DNA of 64,000 nt from Paenibacillus sp. Soil787 (GTDB taxonomy: Bacteria; Bacillota; Bacilli; Paenibacillales; NBRC-103111): positions 103,615 through 167,614 of the forward strand of contig NZ_LMSP01000006.1 of the NCBI RefSeq assembly GCF_001429545.1. The letters are read 5' to 3'. This document shows positions 8,066 through 16,530 of the stretch, one piece after another. The notes under the pieces were generated by a model, which was not told where the DNA came from, ran no database searches, and saw nothing but the letters and a program-made list of their open reading frames with translations. The stretch's first letter is position 1. The number at the start of each line of letters is the position of its first letter. The position numbers were made by a program, and so were the translations under genes.

Positions 8066-9157
8066 TTAGACAGGAACTGACTGGCTTAACCGACTTTTGG
8101 CCACTTTCAAGTAGCCATACATATTTAGATATTCGCTTTCATTAGCGAATCTCAGTTTTAATGACCCTGCGGCTTCTTGGATGTAAGGTTTCAGCGCTGA
8201 TGCGCCTCCACCAATCACATAGAAGCATTGAATATCAGGATATTTGCGCCAGCGCTTCTTGATCATCTCGATCATACGCAAAGCCGCCCGGCGGAAATGC
8301 TGGTCTACGATCGGTCGAATATCGACCTGTCCTTCGCCAAGGAGTTGAATCGTAAATTCGCGATTCTTCACTCGCTGAACTAGCTTCGCGCGGCTTGGGA
8401 ACACGTAGCCGTAAGCATCTTCGACATCGCGAATGACGGCATCGAGGTAGGTAGCGATGCCAATTTGCTCGCCATGGCTGAAGTGATTGTCAATGGCCAT
8501 CCGTTTAATAACAGGGAAGTCCGTTGTCAGCGCGCCGATCTCGCAAACGCCGATGCAGCCGTTGTAAATCTCTTCATCCTTGACTTGCAAGCTGTCGTGC
8601 GTAGCCAAATGGAACATAGCTGCCGCCCCTTCAATGGAGACTGCAACCTTGCGAACCGATACTTTAATCTTGCGGTTTTGGAATTGTGGAGTGGATAGAA
8701 ACGTCACTTCATGCTCACCCAGCAGCCTTTGCTCGAATTGCTGATTGAACTTCGCAAATGCACGAACAGGCAAACCGGTTCCGAGCGTATATTCGACTTC
8801 GTCTACATTTCCGTACCCAGCATTAGAGGCTTGGTTGGTGAGACCTTGATAAGCTAATGCAGTAAGCGCAACAATAAGGGATTGATCCGATATCGCCTTA
8901 TTATCCGTGTCTTCAAGCTCCAGGTTATCTTCATGCTCCAAAGCAAGTTGTCCGACGAAATAACGTTGATTTCTTTGCGAAAGTGATGGACTGTAAATCA
9001 TTACATCCAGCGCTTTCAATGGTGAGTCTTCTTCCTGCAAAATATGCCTTTCGTATCCCGGCGCAATGATATTCGGGATCACTAGCGGTTCTCTAGAACC
9101 ATCCAGCACCAGTTTAATACTATCGTTCCCTATATCGATACCTGCAAGCTTTATCAT
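8066..9157 (-). CDS. ParM/StbA-family actin-like ATPase
   Basis: A 363-residue actin-fold protein of the ParM/StbA group. Family members polymerise with ATP. They are best known for plasmid segregation, but chromosomal relatives in spore formers have no settled role. The phosphate-1 block GIDIGNDSIKLVLDG is at residues 5-19, a GVCEIGALTTDF block resembling phosphate 2 near 205, and the adenosine-binding VIGGGASALKPYI near 318. ATG 9157 is preceded by GGAG. An upstream frame extension of 16 residues is less family-like. No parR-type partner or centromere-like repeat is adjacent, arguing against plasmid partitioning. It is divergent from an M23 peptidase-bactofilin pair, which suggests a cytoskeleton/cell-wall context. 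Confidence 0.85.
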   Translation of the reverse strand: MIKLAGIDIGNDSIKLVLDGSREPLVIPNIIAPGYERHILQEEDSPLKALDVMIYSPSLSQRNQRYFVGQLALEHEDNLELEDTDNKAISDQSLIVALTALAYQGLTNQASNAGYGNVDEVEYTLGTGLPVRAFAKFNQQFEQRLLGEHEVTFLSTPQFQNRKIKVSVRKVAVSIEGAAAMFHLATHDSLQVKDEEIYNGCIGVCEIGALTTDFPVIKRMAIDNHFSHGEQIGIATYLDAVIRDVEDAYGYVFPSRAKLVQRVKNREFTIQLLGEGQVDIRPIVDQHFRRAALRMIEMIKKRWRKYPDIQCFYVIGGGASALKPYIQEAAGSLKLRFANESEYLNMYGYLKVAKSRLSQSVPV

Positions 9158-9357
9158 TAGCGGCTCCACTCCATATCTACATCTTCCTGTATTTGTTAAG
9201 TACATTCGATTATATCCGACAGGATTCCTTCCTACTTTCGACTCATTTTATGTAGGACTAGTAGGTATAAGGAAGGTTTTTATCAGAATATGACGAATTG
9301 AAGTACAGGAAACGCAATTTACCAAATTCAACCACGATAGGAGACAAGTAAGACTTT

Positions 9358-10389
9358 ATGAAGCTCAACTGGAAACCCAAAAAACTTACGCTAGTCATCA
9401 TTCCAGATGCTAATCAATCAGTCGTCAGGTTTCGTATTCCCCATCTATTCGCTTATATCGCTGCAGCATGTTTATCCGTGCTGCTGCTAATTTCTATAAT
9501 CACATATGTGATGCATACAAGCACCTTGAAAGAGGCTAGCGCTCTACAGTCAAAGCTAACTGGAGCTAACCAGCAGTGGAGTGCTGCATTAAATTCCAAA
9601 GACAAGGCCATCGAACAATTACAGAATGAAGTTATTCAACTGTCTGAGCAAGCCGAACAAATGAAAACAAAAGTCGAAGAGATGAAGAAATTAGAAAGTG
9701 ATCTCAAATCGATTGCCGGGATCGACGCCAATACATCTGGTACATCTGTTGCCAGCACGTCATCCAGCACAGCGGATAAGCCCGCGGATGCGGACGGGAA
9801 GCCCCCTGCCCTTGATAGCGGCGTTGGCGGAAGTCCTAACCCTGCTTCTCAGGAAGACATTATCAAGCTTGGTGAACAGACGTTAGCATCCTTCACGGCA
9901 CTTAACAGCGATGTGAATGAGCTGCAAACCAGCTTTACCGTAACGAAGCAAAAGGTTGCCGATAAGCAGCAATTGCTTCGCATAACCCCAACCCTGTGGC
10001 CGACTACCACCAAGGTCGTCACATCGACGTTCGGTTATCGTACGGACCCTTTTACGCATCGTCCAAGCTTTCATTCCGGCATTGATTTCGGTGCCCGTGA
10101 GAATGATCCTGTCTATGCAACCGCAGACGGTAAAGTCGTCAGTACGGGGAGTGATATGTTCCACGGCAACAATATCGTCATCGAGCATTCGAAGGGATTG
10201 CGCACTTGGTACATGCATTTAAATAAAATTTTAGTGAATAAGGGAGATTCTGTGGAAAAAGGTAGTTCCATAGGCCTAGTCGGCTCCACAGGACGCAGTA
10301 CTGGACCTCATCTGCACTATGAGGTACTCAAAAATGGGGAAAGCATCGACCCCAAACCATATCTCAAAGCGACTCGAAAGGATGAATAA
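9358..10389 (+). CDS. Membrane-anchored M23 (LytM) peptidase, module 1
   Basis: A cell-wall endopeptidase-type protein. It has a short basic cytoplasmic N-terminus, one membrane helix (about 30-52), a coiled coil (about 56-120), a Ser/Ala/Pro-rich low-complexity linker (125-165), a second helical segment and a C-terminal LytM domain (about 220-340). The zinc ligands look intact: H239 and D243 in FHSGIDF, and H318/H320 in PHLHYEV, so it should be catalytic. The bactofilin gene follows after 5 bp. The protein is paralogous to the one at 32718-33728: the same WxxKxLTLxIIP start and the same domain order. Confidence 0.92.
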   Translation: MKLNWKPKKLTLVIIPDANQSVVRFRIPHLFAYIAAACLSVLLLISIITYVMHTSTLKEASALQSKLTGANQQWSAALNSKDKAIEQLQNEVIQLSEQAEQMKTKVEEMKKLESDLKSIAGIDANTSGTSVASTSSSTADKPADADGKPPALDSGVGGSPNPASQEDIIKLGEQTLASFTALNSDVNELQTSFTVTKQKVADKQQLLRITPTLWPTTTKVVTSTFGYRTDPFTHRPSFHSGIDFGARENDPVYATADGKVVSTGSDMFHGNNIVIEHSKGLRTWYMHLNKILVNKGDSVEKGSSIGLVGSTGRSTGPHLHYEVLKNGESIDPKPYLKATRKDE

Positions 10390-10394
10390 CCACC

Positions 10395-10847
10395 ATGTTT
10401 AAGAAAAAGAAAGACTTCATGAATCCAAATACAACCGATACTTTGATTGGAGAAGGTACAACCTTTGAAGGCCGCATCAAATCAGAAGCGAGCATACGCA
10501 TTGAAGGCGGCATTACAGGTGATATCGAGTGCGCAGGGGATGTTATTATTGGGGAAAATGGCGTTGTAAAATCCAATATTTCGGCAAGAGACGTTGTATT
10601 GGCAGGAAATGTGCAGGGCAACATCATCACCAAGGGCAAGCTGACGATTACTTCTACAGGTTCCCTTCAAGGCAATATCAGCGCGGCTTCCTTCATCATT
10701 GAAGAAGGTGGACTATTCCAAGGAAACAGTAAAATGGACTCGAAAACATCAACAACGGCTCCTATCCAAAACGGTGAGCAAGAGAATGGGAATAAACCTG
10801 CCTCATCCGCCAATGGGACATTTAAGGGGAATACGGTGGCGATGTAA
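10395..10847 (+). CDS. Bactofilin, module 1
   Basis: A 150-residue polymer-forming cytoskeletal protein. The central right-handed beta-helix (about residues 14-110) shows the family pattern TLIGEGTTFEGRI, GDIECAGDVIIGENG and GNISAASFIIEEG. The polar ~40-residue tail (Thr/Asn/Gln/Ser-rich) is disordered-looking. Bactofilins assemble without nucleotides at the membrane and often recruit cell-wall enzymes. A co-encoded M23 peptidase is a known arrangement, so the upstream gene is the likely partner. The start has no ideal ribosome site but follows the peptidase stop by 5 bp, suggesting coupled translation. Confidence 0.93.
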   Translation: MFKKKKDFMNPNTTDTLIGEGTTFEGRIKSEASIRIEGGITGDIECAGDVIIGENGVVKSNISARDVVLAGNVQGNIITKGKLTITSTGSLQGNISAASFIIEEGGLFQGNSKMDSKTSTTAPIQNGEQENGNKPASSANGTFKGNTVAM

Positions 10848-10878
10848 GGGTCTCGCCTAGGCCTTAAGGCTAGGCGCA

Positions 10879-10887
10879 TGTTATAAT
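10879..10887 (+). promoter_or_regulatory. Candidate extended -10 promoter for the HAD gene
   Basis: TGTTATAAT matches the extended -10 pattern (TGnTATAAT), 41 bp before the HAD start. No good -35 is seen. An imperfect inverted repeat (CGCCTAG..CTAGGCG, 10855-10875) lies just upstream and may end the bactofilin transcript. Confidence 0.5.
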
Positions 10888-10928
10888 AGTTGGAAATTCA
10901 TTTCTAACTGATGCAGGAGACGCGGCCT

Positions 10929-11663
10929 ATGAAAGAACAGACGATACTTTTTGATCTTGATGATACGTTGGTGCATTGTAATAAATATTTTGACTTCGTG
11001 ATTGACCAGTTTATCGATCTTATGCTCACTTGGTACTCTGGGCACGGACTTAGCGCGCAGGACATCAAGCAGAAGCAGCTCCAAATCGATCTCGCTGGCA
11101 TCCACATTCATGGCTTTATGCCGGATCGTTTTCCCAAATCATTTGTTGAGACATACCAATGGTTCGCCTCACAATATAACCGTCCAACGAATGTAAAAGA
11201 AGAATCATGGTTGATGCAATTAGGCCACACTGTCTATGAATACACGGCAGAGCCTTATCCACAAATGAACGAAACACTCGATCATCTCCAGCAAGCCGGA
11301 CACCGACTTTTCCTATATACAGGTGGCGATGCATCTATCCAAATGAAAAAAGTGAAGGACTTGAGCTTAGACACTTACTTTGATGATCGCATCTTTGTTA
11401 CTGTGCATAAGACGAGAGAATACATGGAAACGATCATGAACGAACAGCGTTTTGATCGCAGCCACACATGGATGATCGGCAATTCGATTAAGACGGATGT
11501 ACTGCCTGCGCTTCATGCGGGTATTCACTCGATTCACATTCCTGTGCAGCAGGACTGGGAGTACAACAAAGGAACCATCGACATCACTCCCAAAGGGGCG
11601 TTCTATCAGTTGAACTCCTTGCAGGAAGTTCCTGATACGATCCATGCTTATATTCAAAAATAA
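10929..11663 (+). CDS. HAD-superfamily hydrolase
   Basis: A ~244-residue haloacid-dehalogenase-like phosphohydrolase. Motif I is LFDLDDTLV with the nucleophile D9 and acid/base D11. Motif II is the Thr in LFLYTGGD. Motif III Lys lies in the KKVKDL region. Motif IV is MIGNSIKTDVLPALHAG. A helical cap sits between motifs I and II (C1 type). The physiological substrate is unknown. ATG 10929 is preceded by AGGAGA; an earlier in-frame ATG (10911) precedes that ribosome site and is rejected. Confidence 0.85.
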   Translation: MKEQTILFDLDDTLVHCNKYFDFVIDQFIDLMLTWYSGHGLSAQDIKQKQLQIDLAGIHIHGFMPDRFPKSFVETYQWFASQYNRPTNVKEESWLMQLGHTVYEYTAEPYPQMNETLDHLQQAGHRLFLYTGGDASIQMKKVKDLSLDTYFDDRIFVTVHKTREYMETIMNEQRFDRSHTWMIGNSIKTDVLPALHAGIHSIHIPVQQDWEYNKGTIDITPKGAFYQLNSLQEVPDTIHAYIQK

Positions 11664-11664
11664 G

Positions 11665-11710
11665 AAAAGGACGATTCCAAAGGTTTCATAACCTAGGAGT
11701 CGTCCTTTTT
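11665..11710. terminator. Bidirectional terminator between HAD gene and ABC permease
   Basis: AAAAGGACGATTCC pairs with GGAGTCGTCCTTTTT across the loop. There are A/T tracts on both sides, so it can end both convergent transcripts. Confidence 0.85.
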
Positions 11711-11739
11711 GTATCTGTTAATCTCTGATCATCTGATGA

Positions 11740-12687
11740 TCAGGCGGCTACATCGCGTCTGCGGAATATTTCCCAAGAGAGCACAATAAACAATAAGAAG
11801 TAGAAGAGCAGCACGGTTATAGAGAAACCAAGCGTCATCCCTTCTGCCAGCGGCTGCCCCTCTAAGTAGGGAGTGAGATCCGTGTTGGCGAATAAAAAAT
11901 ATTTGCCCCAGCTGTATCTCATCAGCAATAGCGTAATAATTTGCCCCGCGAACATGATGAAAATGCTAAGGCCAATAGCTAGTGATGAGCTGCGAAATAC
12001 GGTCGAGATCATAAAGGCCATCGTCACGATCATGATGAGTTCGATCAACTTTAGTCCATAGGTTGCAAACACATACACCAACATGCTCCCTTCGCGAACT
12101 TGTCCTGCTGCATTTACAGTCAAGTGTGGAAGGTTTAGACTCTGAAACCCGTAGAGGAACCCGTTCATAATCAGTGAAGTAATAAACATCACAATCAGCA
12201 GCGTAGCTGCAAACAGCAGCGTTGTTAGATACTTAGACAAAAGAATTTTCGCTCGGCTGGCAGGACGAATGAGCAGCAGCTTGATTGTCCCCCATGTAAA
12301 CTCACCAGCGACCATATCTCCGGCAATGATCACGGTAAATAACGTAACCATGATGATTAATCCTGCTGCGCTTAGGGTGCCGCCCCATAACGTGCTATCT
12401 GTCGGAGGATAATTATGATCCAACATGTACTGCTGGAGTGCTATGTCCTCCCTCATCTTCTGTTTAAATTTGGCCGGCACATCGGGATTTTCCAGCTCTT
12501 TCTGATTGTGCTCAATCGATTCCGCCGCTCTTATCTTCCAGTTATCGTCATTAGTACTATAGCCCGAATGTGAGAACAGTGCAGCTAATACGACAATGAC
12601 AATCAATAATCCACCTAGAATCCAAGTTCGCAGCCTCCGATAAATTTTCATATGTTCATTTCGAATAAGATTAAGCAATCGGATCAC
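11740..12687 (-). CDS. ABC-2 family transporter permease
   Basis: A 315-residue membrane protein with six predicted helices. One is N-terminal (about 22-40), then a ~65-residue extracytoplasmic segment, then five helices from about residue 108 on. The segment GEFTWGTIKLLLIRPASRAKILLSK is the usual ABC-2 coupling region (positions about 130-155). It pairs with the ATPase gene upstream, whose end it overlaps by 17 bp. Together they form an exporter of unknown substrate. A kinase/regulator pair transcribed divergently next door is a plausible regulator. Confidence 0.88.
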   Translation of the reverse strand: MIRLLNLIRNEHMKIYRRLRTWILGGLLIVIVVLAALFSHSGYSTNDDNWKIRAAESIEHNQKELENPDVPAKFKQKMREDIALQQYMLDHNYPPTDSTLWGGTLSAAGLIIMVTLFTVIIAGDMVAGEFTWGTIKLLLIRPASRAKILLSKYLTTLLFAATLLIVMFITSLIMNGFLYGFQSLNLPHLTVNAAGQVREGSMLVYVFATYGLKLIELIMIVTMAFMISTVFRSSSLAIGLSIFIMFAGQIITLLLMRYSWGKYFLFANTDLTPYLEGQPLAEGMTLGFSITVLLFYFLLFIVLSWEIFRRRDVAA

Positions 12688-13606
12688 TTCCCGTCATCTC
12701 TAAAAATTGATCTTCCAGGGATTTGGTTGCCGCTCGGATGCCGTAGACCGCAATCCCTGCCTCAACGAACCTTTTGTTCCACGCTGCTGTCTCTTGCTTA
12801 TCGAGATTCATGACAAGATCATCCCCAGATACTTCCACTTGTGCTCCGTGTTCTGCTGCTAATGCCACAGCTCGATCCATCGACGCCACCTCAAAAGCCA
12901 CCTGCTGCTTGCCATCCGCCTGACCAAACTCTTTAATAAGTCTGACGTCCACCAGCTTCCCGTTCTGAATAATGGCGACACGGTCGCACATCAGCTCCAT
13001 CTCCGACAGTAAATGACTGGACACGATAACGGAGATCCCATCCTCCCGGGTAAGCTTTCGCAGATGATCACGCAGTTCACGAATACCTGCCGGATCCAGC
13101 CCATTCGTAGGCTCGTCCAGGATTAGCACAGACGGCTTATGCAGCAAAGCTTGAGCAATTCCAAGCCTTTGACGCATACCGAGGGAGTACGTTTTGACCT
13201 TGTCATGGATTCTATTTTCCATACCAACAAGATCAATGACCTCATGAATTCGGTCTTCCGGAGTACCCGGGAACATTCTCGCGTAATGGACCAAATTATG
13301 ATAACCACTCAGAAACTTGTACATTTCCGGATTTTCCACAATAGCGCCAACATGGCGAATCGCTTGCTCAAAATGGGTACGAATCGAATACCCGCCAATC
13401 CGTATATCCCCTTCCGTGATCGACATGAGTCCGACCATCATCCGAATGGTTGTCGTTTTTCCCGCTCCATTTGGACCCAGAAACCCAAACACCTCGCCCC
13501 GCGGCACTTCAAAGCTTAATTTATCAATAATCGTCTTAGAACCGATTCGTTTCGTAATTCGATCGATTTTTACTATCGGCGTAATGGCATCTGTTGTTGC
13601 TGTCAT
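12671..13606 (-). CDS. ABC transporter ATP-binding protein
   Basis: A 311-residue ATPase of the BcrA/NatA-like exporter class. Walker A is GPNGAGKTT at 44-52, the signature is YSLGMRQRLG, Walker B is LILDEPTNGLDP, and the switch His is in SSHLL. The C-terminal ~80-residue domain is typical of this class. ATG 13606 is chosen because GGGGGAG lies 8 nt upstream; an in-frame start at 13696 would add 30 unconserved residues. It is co-transcribed with the permease at 11740-12687. Confidence 0.9.
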   Translation of the reverse strand: MTATTDAITPIVKIDRITKRIGSKTIIDKLSFEVPRGEVFGFLGPNGAGKTTTIRMMVGLMSITEGDIRIGGYSIRTHFEQAIRHVGAIVENPEMYKFLSGYHNLVHYARMFPGTPEDRIHEVIDLVGMENRIHDKVKTYSLGMRQRLGIAQALLHKPSVLILDEPTNGLDPAGIRELRDHLRKLTREDGISVIVSSHLLSEMELMCDRVAIIQNGKLVDVRLIKEFGQADGKQQVAFEVASMDRAVALAAEHGAQVEVSGDDLVMNLDKQETAAWNKRFVEAGIAVYGIRAATKSLEDQFLEMTGSDPIA

Positions 13607-13804
13607 CTTTAACACTCCCCCTAACTTATAACCAATATAACCCAATGCTACCCTACCTGAACCGCTTTGCCTAGTAATCTTCCTAAGAATAGTCATAGAG
13701 AAAAGTCACCAATCATCACCAAACCATATGACTGCGCTCACTATGGCTTTTTCCTGATTTTATGTACAATGATCTTATATGATCTTGTGTAAAGGAGTCC
13801 TTTT

Positions 13805-15004
13805 ATGATTCAAAGAAGACCTTGGCACGGTGTGGAGTGGTCCCTTTTTATCGTATTGACCGGTTCTACGTTGCTTGGCCTGCTTTATGCGCTTCTGCAT
13901 ATGCAAGAGCATGAACTAACGACCAACATCCAAACAATATTGGCCATCCTCCTGTCTTATGGCGCTCCATTTCTATTCTGGAGACCGAATTACATCAACT
14001 CAACTTTCTATCCGATTGCCGTGCTGCTGACAGGTATTCCTCTACAACTCTATCTTTCATGGATGCAGCAGGATGCGTACCTTACTATTAATTGCCCATT
14101 AATGGTCATCGGATTCCTTACCGACCGAAAAAATGCTTGGTGGACCGCACCCATATTCATGGTGGCTATGCCTGTTGAGTATTATTTCATCCTGCATAGC
14201 GGGATGGGGGTTGGCCAGTTATTTAGCATTATCTTAAATGCTGTGCTGTTCTTTGCCATTGGCCTTAGCTTACAACGGGTTGTGACTTCGAATGAGAAGA
14301 CCGAAAAACTTTTAGCCGAGAACCAACGTCAGTATCATTTAATCCATGAGCAAAATAACGCATTAGAACAGTACGCCAACCAAATCGAACAGCTTACGCT
14401 GCTTGAGGAGCGCAACCGGATGGCACGTGAATTACACGATACGGTGGGTCATACGTTTACCTCCGTCATCATGGGGATGGACGCTGTGTCCTACCTCATC
14501 GAAACTGCGCCAGACAAAGCCAAAGAAAAGCTGGACGTCCTGCGCAGCGTAACCCGTGGTGGACTCGAAGAAGTACGCCGCAGCATTCATCAGATGGTTC
14601 CCGAGGGCGATATGCTGCTCTCCCAACAGTTGACGAGACTGGCCAACGAATTTGCCCTTCATACCGGAACCCAAATACGATTCACGACCGTAGGTGAGGA
14701 ATTCGAAATTCCGAAACAAACCAAACTTTCGCTCATTCGCTGTCTGCAGGAATCACTGACCAATGCCAAACGGCATGGCCGTGCTACCACCGTAGAAGTT
14801 ACACTAACTTATGCCAATGATCTAGTCGACATTCGCATTGAGGACGATGGCATCGGTACGGAGCAGCTGAAAGTTGGCTTTGGTATCAACGCCATGCAGG
14901 AACGCATATTTGCTCTGCAGGGTACGCTGCAGGTAAGTTCCACATTAGGTCAAGGTACTATCGTCCATTGTTCCATTCCTGCCAAACGCTCGCCGTCATT
15001 GTAA
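13805..15004 (+). CDS. Sensor histidine kinase, NarL/DesK type
   Basis: A 399-residue membrane kinase with about five N-terminal helices (15-160). A coiled linker (165-200) follows, then the HisKA_3 dimerisation segment with phospho-acceptor H211 in ARELHDTVGH, and an HATPase domain (QESLTNAKRHG, IRIEDDGIG, GFGINAMQERI). There is no large extracellular loop, so the signal is probably sensed within the membrane. AAGGAG precedes ATG 13805. The cognate response regulator follows after a 185-bp gap that holds a three-unit 40-bp hairpin array. The divergent ABC exporter is a candidate target. Confidence 0.92.
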   Translation: MIQRRPWHGVEWSLFIVLTGSTLLGLLYALLHMQEHELTTNIQTILAILLSYGAPFLFWRPNYINSTFYPIAVLLTGIPLQLYLSWMQQDAYLTINCPLMVIGFLTDRKNAWWTAPIFMVAMPVEYYFILHSGMGVGQLFSIILNAVLFFAIGLSLQRVVTSNEKTEKLLAENQRQYHLIHEQNNALEQYANQIEQLTLLEERNRMARELHDTVGHTFTSVIMGMDAVSYLIETAPDKAKEKLDVLRSVTRGGLEEVRRSIHQMVPEGDMLLSQQLTRLANEFALHTGTQIRFTTVGEEFEIPKQTKLSLIRCLQESLTNAKRHGRATTVEVTLTYANDLVDIRIEDDGIGTEQLKVGFGINAMQERIFALQGTLQVSSTLGQGTIVHCSIPAKRSPSL

Positions 15005-15049
15005 ATTCTTTCCCGTTGGAAGTACTGGGTGGTACAATGTGTGTACGCA

Positions 15050-15174
15050 AACTCAAGCAGCACTTTCGATGCCAGTTTTTCTGGCGAAAAACTCAAGTAA
15101 CGCTTTCGATGCCAGTTTTTCTGGCGAAAAACTCAGGTAACGCTTTCGGAGCCAGTTTTTCTGGCGAAAAACTC
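15050..15174 (+). repeat. Three tandem 40-bp hairpin units between kinase and regulator genes
   Basis: Read with transcription, three units (15055-15094, 15095-15134, 15135-15174) are nearly identical. Each contains GCTTTCGATGCCAG, then TTTTTCTGGCGAAAAACTC. Two overlapping stems are possible in each unit: GCCAG/CTGGC and AGTTTTT/AAAAACT. The last unit runs directly into TAAGGAGG, the ribosome site of the response-regulator gene. The same architecture (three 40-bp units, same orientation to transcription, abutting the SD) occurs at 19798-19917 between gltB and gltD. It is not a CRISPR: there are no unique spacers. Confidence 0.95.
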
Positions 15175-15189
15175 TAAGGAGGACCAAGC

Positions 15190-15876
15190 ATGAACACGAC
15201 ACCGCTTAAACTTCTTCTGGTCGATGATCAGGATTTAATAAGAGAAAGCCTGCACATCGTACTTGATATGGACCCTGAAATTCACGTCGTCGGTTTGGCC
15301 GAGAATGGTCATATAGCTCTAAAGCAGTGCGAAGAACAGCAGCCTGACGTGGTACTCATGGACATTCATATGCCTGTCATGGACGGTGTCGAAGCAACCC
15401 GCCAAATCAAGGCCGCATGGCCTCAGATTCGCGTCATTATCCTGACTACCTTCCAGGAAATCATCTATGTCATGGATGCCCTAGGAGCGGGTGCTGAAGG
15501 CTATTTGCTCAAAGCCATTCATCCGAAGGATCTGGCTGCCGGTATCAAATGGGTGCATCAAGGCGGTACACTCATCCCGCAAGATATCGCCAAAATGCTC
15601 GTCCAGCAAGCGAGAGGCGCCGCAGATAGCACATCTCAGGGTGCCGGAATCAAAGCTGTAGAAGAGCAGGTTCGGGCCGATGCATATGGACTCAGCGAGC
15701 GTGAAGTGCAAGTACTGCACTGTATCGCCGATGGCCTCAATAACAGAGAAATTGCCGAAAAGCTGTTCTTATCCGAAGGCACCGTGAAGAACTATATTTC
15801 CAGCATATACTCGAAAATGGACGTCCGAGACCGCGTGCAAGCATCCAAGAAGGCTCATGAGGAAGGGATGCTGTAG
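15190..15876 (+). CDS. NarL/FixJ-family response regulator
   Basis: A 228-residue DNA-binding regulator. The receiver domain (about 6-122) has the acidic pair DD at 12-13 and phospho-acceptor D58 in VVLMDIHMP. A LuxR-type helix-turn-helix follows (about 165-225) with LSEREVQVLHCIADGLNNREIA and GTVKNYISSIYSKM. A ~25-residue linker rich in Ala/Gln/Ser joins them. It is the partner of the kinase upstream. AAGGAGG lies 7 nt before the ATG and touches the last 40-bp repeat unit, so access to this site could depend on folding of the array. Confidence 0.93.
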   Translation: MNTTPLKLLLVDDQDLIRESLHIVLDMDPEIHVVGLAENGHIALKQCEEQQPDVVLMDIHMPVMDGVEATRQIKAAWPQIRVIILTTFQEIIYVMDALGAGAEGYLLKAIHPKDLAAGIKWVHQGGTLIPQDIAKMLVQQARGAADSTSQGAGIKAVEEQVRADAYGLSEREVQVLHCIADGLNNREIAEKLFLSEGTVKNYISSIYSKMDVRDRVQASKKAHEEGML

Positions 15877-15904
15877 ATTTTCAGCCGCACTAAGAAACGG
15901 AAAA

Positions 15905-15945
15905 ACCGCTCTTCGACTAGGAAGAAGCGGTCTTTTGTTCTTTTT
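15905..15945 (+). terminator. Terminator after the response regulator
   Basis: ACCGCTCTTC pairs with GAAGAAGCGGT around a 6-nt loop, followed by CTTTTGTTCTTTTT. It may also serve the convergent gene at 15948-16406. Confidence 0.85.
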
Positions 15946-15947
15946 AA

Positions 15948-16406
15948 CTATCCGAAAAGCTTCTCCAGTAACGACTTCTTTCGTTTCCGAATCTTTTTGT
16001 AGCTTTTCACTCTGGAATATGTCGGCTCTTCATCAACCGGTTCAGACAGCTCATTTGAATAGAGAGTCAACTGTTGGGATTCCTTATGCAGAACTTCGGC
16101 ATCCATGTCCGTCGGCTGCTGCAGTACAACGATCCCGTTTGCCAACTGCTCATGGAGCTTATGTTCAATTTGATATTTAAATTGCCGCAGCAATTGTTCT
16201 TGTTGTTTGTTCTGGAGTTCAAAATGCGCATGAAGCTGCGTTTGAAGATCCGCTACCTGCTGGGAGAGGAGCACAACGGCTTTTTGCAGAGAATGAAGAT
16301 GCTCTGTACCGATGGGTTCGTGCATTTCAAATTCCTGAAAGTCCTCTCCATTCTTAGCTAACAGTGCATACAGTTCCGCCGCCGTAATGAGATCCTCTTT
16401 CTTCAT
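15948..16406 (-). CDS. Hypothetical coiled-coil protein with basic C-terminus
   Basis: A 152-residue soluble protein I do not recognise. The N-terminus (KKEDLITAAELYALLAKNG) resembles a short helix-turn-helix-like or adaptor segment. A long Gln/Leu-rich coiled coil runs about 38-90. The C-terminal end is strongly basic (KSYKKIRKRKKSLLEKLFG), suggesting contact with nucleic acid or membrane phosphates. A good ribosome site (GGAGGGGAG) precedes ATG 16406, supporting a real gene. It lies alone between two plus-strand genes. Confidence 0.7.
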   Translation of the reverse strand: MKKEDLITAAELYALLAKNGEDFQEFEMHEPIGTEHLHSLQKAVVLLSQQVADLQTQLHAHFELQNKQQEQLLRQFKYQIEHKLHEQLANGIVVLQQPTDMDAEVLHKESQQLTLYSNELSEPVDEEPTYSRVKSYKKIRKRKKSLLEKLFG

Positions 16407-16530
16407 GTGCTCCCCTCCAATCCGTACATACTAGGCTCCGCAGCATCGCGCGCTCACCTGCTCCTTCTATTGTACATGATGTGTATGAATTGTTCACCTT
16501 TTGATTCTGTGAGTTAGGAGTAAATCAAAC

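Noticed and set aside
8066-9157. Plasmid partitioning locus
   Set aside because: No ParR-like gene, iteron or centromere array is next to the ParM-like gene, and the surroundings are chromosomal.
15050-15174. CRISPR-like array
   Set aside because: The three units are contiguous 40-bp copies with no unique spacers and no cas genes nearby; the position before an SD fits an RNA element instead.
15948-16361. Plus-strand frames (15857-16180, 16074-16361) opposite the coiled-coil gene
   Set aside because: The minus-strand frame has a clear GGAGGGGAG site and a coherent coiled coil; the plus frames have neither.
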